This document shows positions 63,625 through 64,000 of a DNA stretch of 64,000 bases, piece after piece. The translations under genes and the position numbers were made by a program. The DNA lies in contig JBBIIP010000016.1 of NCBI GenBank assembly GCA_037446395.1, forward strand, positions 1 to 64,000, written 5' to 3'. Under the pieces are notes generated by a model. The model had not been told where the DNA came from. It did not search any database and saw only the letters and a list, made by a program, of their open reading frames with translations. The DNA is from JAAYJT01 sp037446395 (GTDB lineage Bacteria > Bacteroidota > Bacteroidia > Bacteroidales > JAAYJT01). Position 1 is the first letter of the stretch. Every line of letters begins with the position of its first letter.

Positions 63625-64000
63625 ATGACTTCAAAATACTCAATCAATCCAGATACAAATAGACAATATTTGATCCCCTCCATCATTGACGACAGAAAAA
63701 ATATTGACAATTTCCTCAGCCGCTTTCCGAACCGGAAAGTGGTGGTGGTGCAGGGCCTGGGTTTTGTTGGCGCAGTCATGTCAATAGTATGTGCCAACGC
63801 AGAGGGCGAAGATTATGCCGTCGTAGGGATAGACCTTCCGACTCCCGGCTCTTACTGGAAGATATGCGAAATCAATGCAGGCAAATTTCCAATCCGAAGC
63901 AGTGACCCCAACGTGGATATCTACTTTGAGAAAGCCAGCAGGCAGGGAAATTTATATGCCACCTGCGACCCATATGCCTACAGCAAGGCCGATATTATAA
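63625..64000 (+). CDS. Nucleotide-sugar (UDP-sugar) dehydrogenase, N-terminal part
   Basis: The first 125 codons of a gene that runs off the right edge. After about 35 residues comes the Rossmann strand KVVVVQGLGFVGAVMSIVCA, with VVGIDLPTPGSYWKICEINA and later YATCDPYAYSKADII. This is the start of the UDP-glucose/GDP-mannose dehydrogenase superfamily. The N-terminal extension and the replaced GYVG loop (GFVG) suggest a UDP-ManNAc or related dehydrogenase. With wecB it could make UDP-ManNAcA, but the substrate domain is not in view. Confidence 0.8.
   Translation, partial: MTSKYSINPDTNRQYLIPSIIDDRKNIDNFLSRFPNRKVVVVQGLGFVGAVMSIVCANAEGEDYAVVGIDLPTPGSYWKICEINAGKFPIRSSDPNVDIYFEKASRQGNLYATCDPYAYSKADII

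Overview
The window is chromosomal DNA from a member of the Bacteroidota, most likely a non-host-restricted relative of the Bacteroidales/Marinilabiliales; I cannot place it to genus. The evidence is a fused LpxC-FabZ protein, the T9SS regulator PorX, T9SS type A and type B sorting domains, Bacteroidota-specific families (DUF3276, DUF5683, DUF4332), a promoter of the TTTG/TAnnTTTG type upstream of nusB, the absence of strong Shine-Dalgarno sequences, and the gene orders HD-lpxD-lpxC/fabZ-lpxA, porX-tsaE-ald, parA-parB-DUF5683-dapB-lepB and nusB-DUF1573-yajC-ybbR-coaE.

Region 1 (1-12.2 kb): a decayed sorting-domain remnant at the left edge, then a minus-strand lipid A operon (HD phosphohydrolase, lpxD, a hairpin terminator, lpxC/fabZ, lpxA, an orphan ABC ATPase). 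Next come plus-strand porX, tsaE and alanine dehydrogenase, convergent proline dehydrogenase, aroB, and about 800 bp with no recognisable gene. Region 2 (12.2-25.6 kb): a LutA-like Fe-S protein, two large secreted T9SS cargo proteins (one with three 270-bp internal repeats), tex, an outer-membrane barrel protein, rpsP-rimM-trmN6, a TlpA-like thioredoxin and an FKBP isomerase. Region 3 (25.6-34.8 kb): a DEDD exonuclease, a translationally coupled pair made of a membrane-anchored WD40 propeller protein and a TonB-dependent receptor with an unusual N-terminal extension, a PagL-like lipid A deacylase, a FabH-like ketoacyl synthase, mnmD, acylphosphatase and a conserved unknown gene. Region 4 (33.9-47.6 kb): a long minus-strand envelope and chromosome-maintenance run (parA, parB, DUF5683, dapB, lepB, ftsK, lolA) and a plus-strand housekeeping run (nusB to coaE).

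Region 5 (47.8-64 kb) is a surface polysaccharide locus. It opens with a winged-helix/degenerate nucleotidyltransferase fusion, then gmd and fcl (GDP-L-fucose), an ABC flippase-like exporter, a GxxExxY nuclease-fold gene bracketed by 32-bp 'TGTCCACAGATTACACAGATT' repeats, wecB (UDP-ManNAc), seven glycosyltransferases, and a nucleotide-sugar dehydrogenase that runs off the right edge. Together with lipid A synthesis, PagL-like remodelling and T9SS control, the window is heavily devoted to building the outer surface.

Most notable are (i) the GxxExxY gene with its flanking direct and inverted repeats, which looks like a small repeat-associated, possibly mobile, element inserted in the polysaccharide locus, and (ii) the WD40/TonB-receptor pair, which could be an undescribed envelope sensing or uptake system. 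Neither function can be proved from sequence alone.
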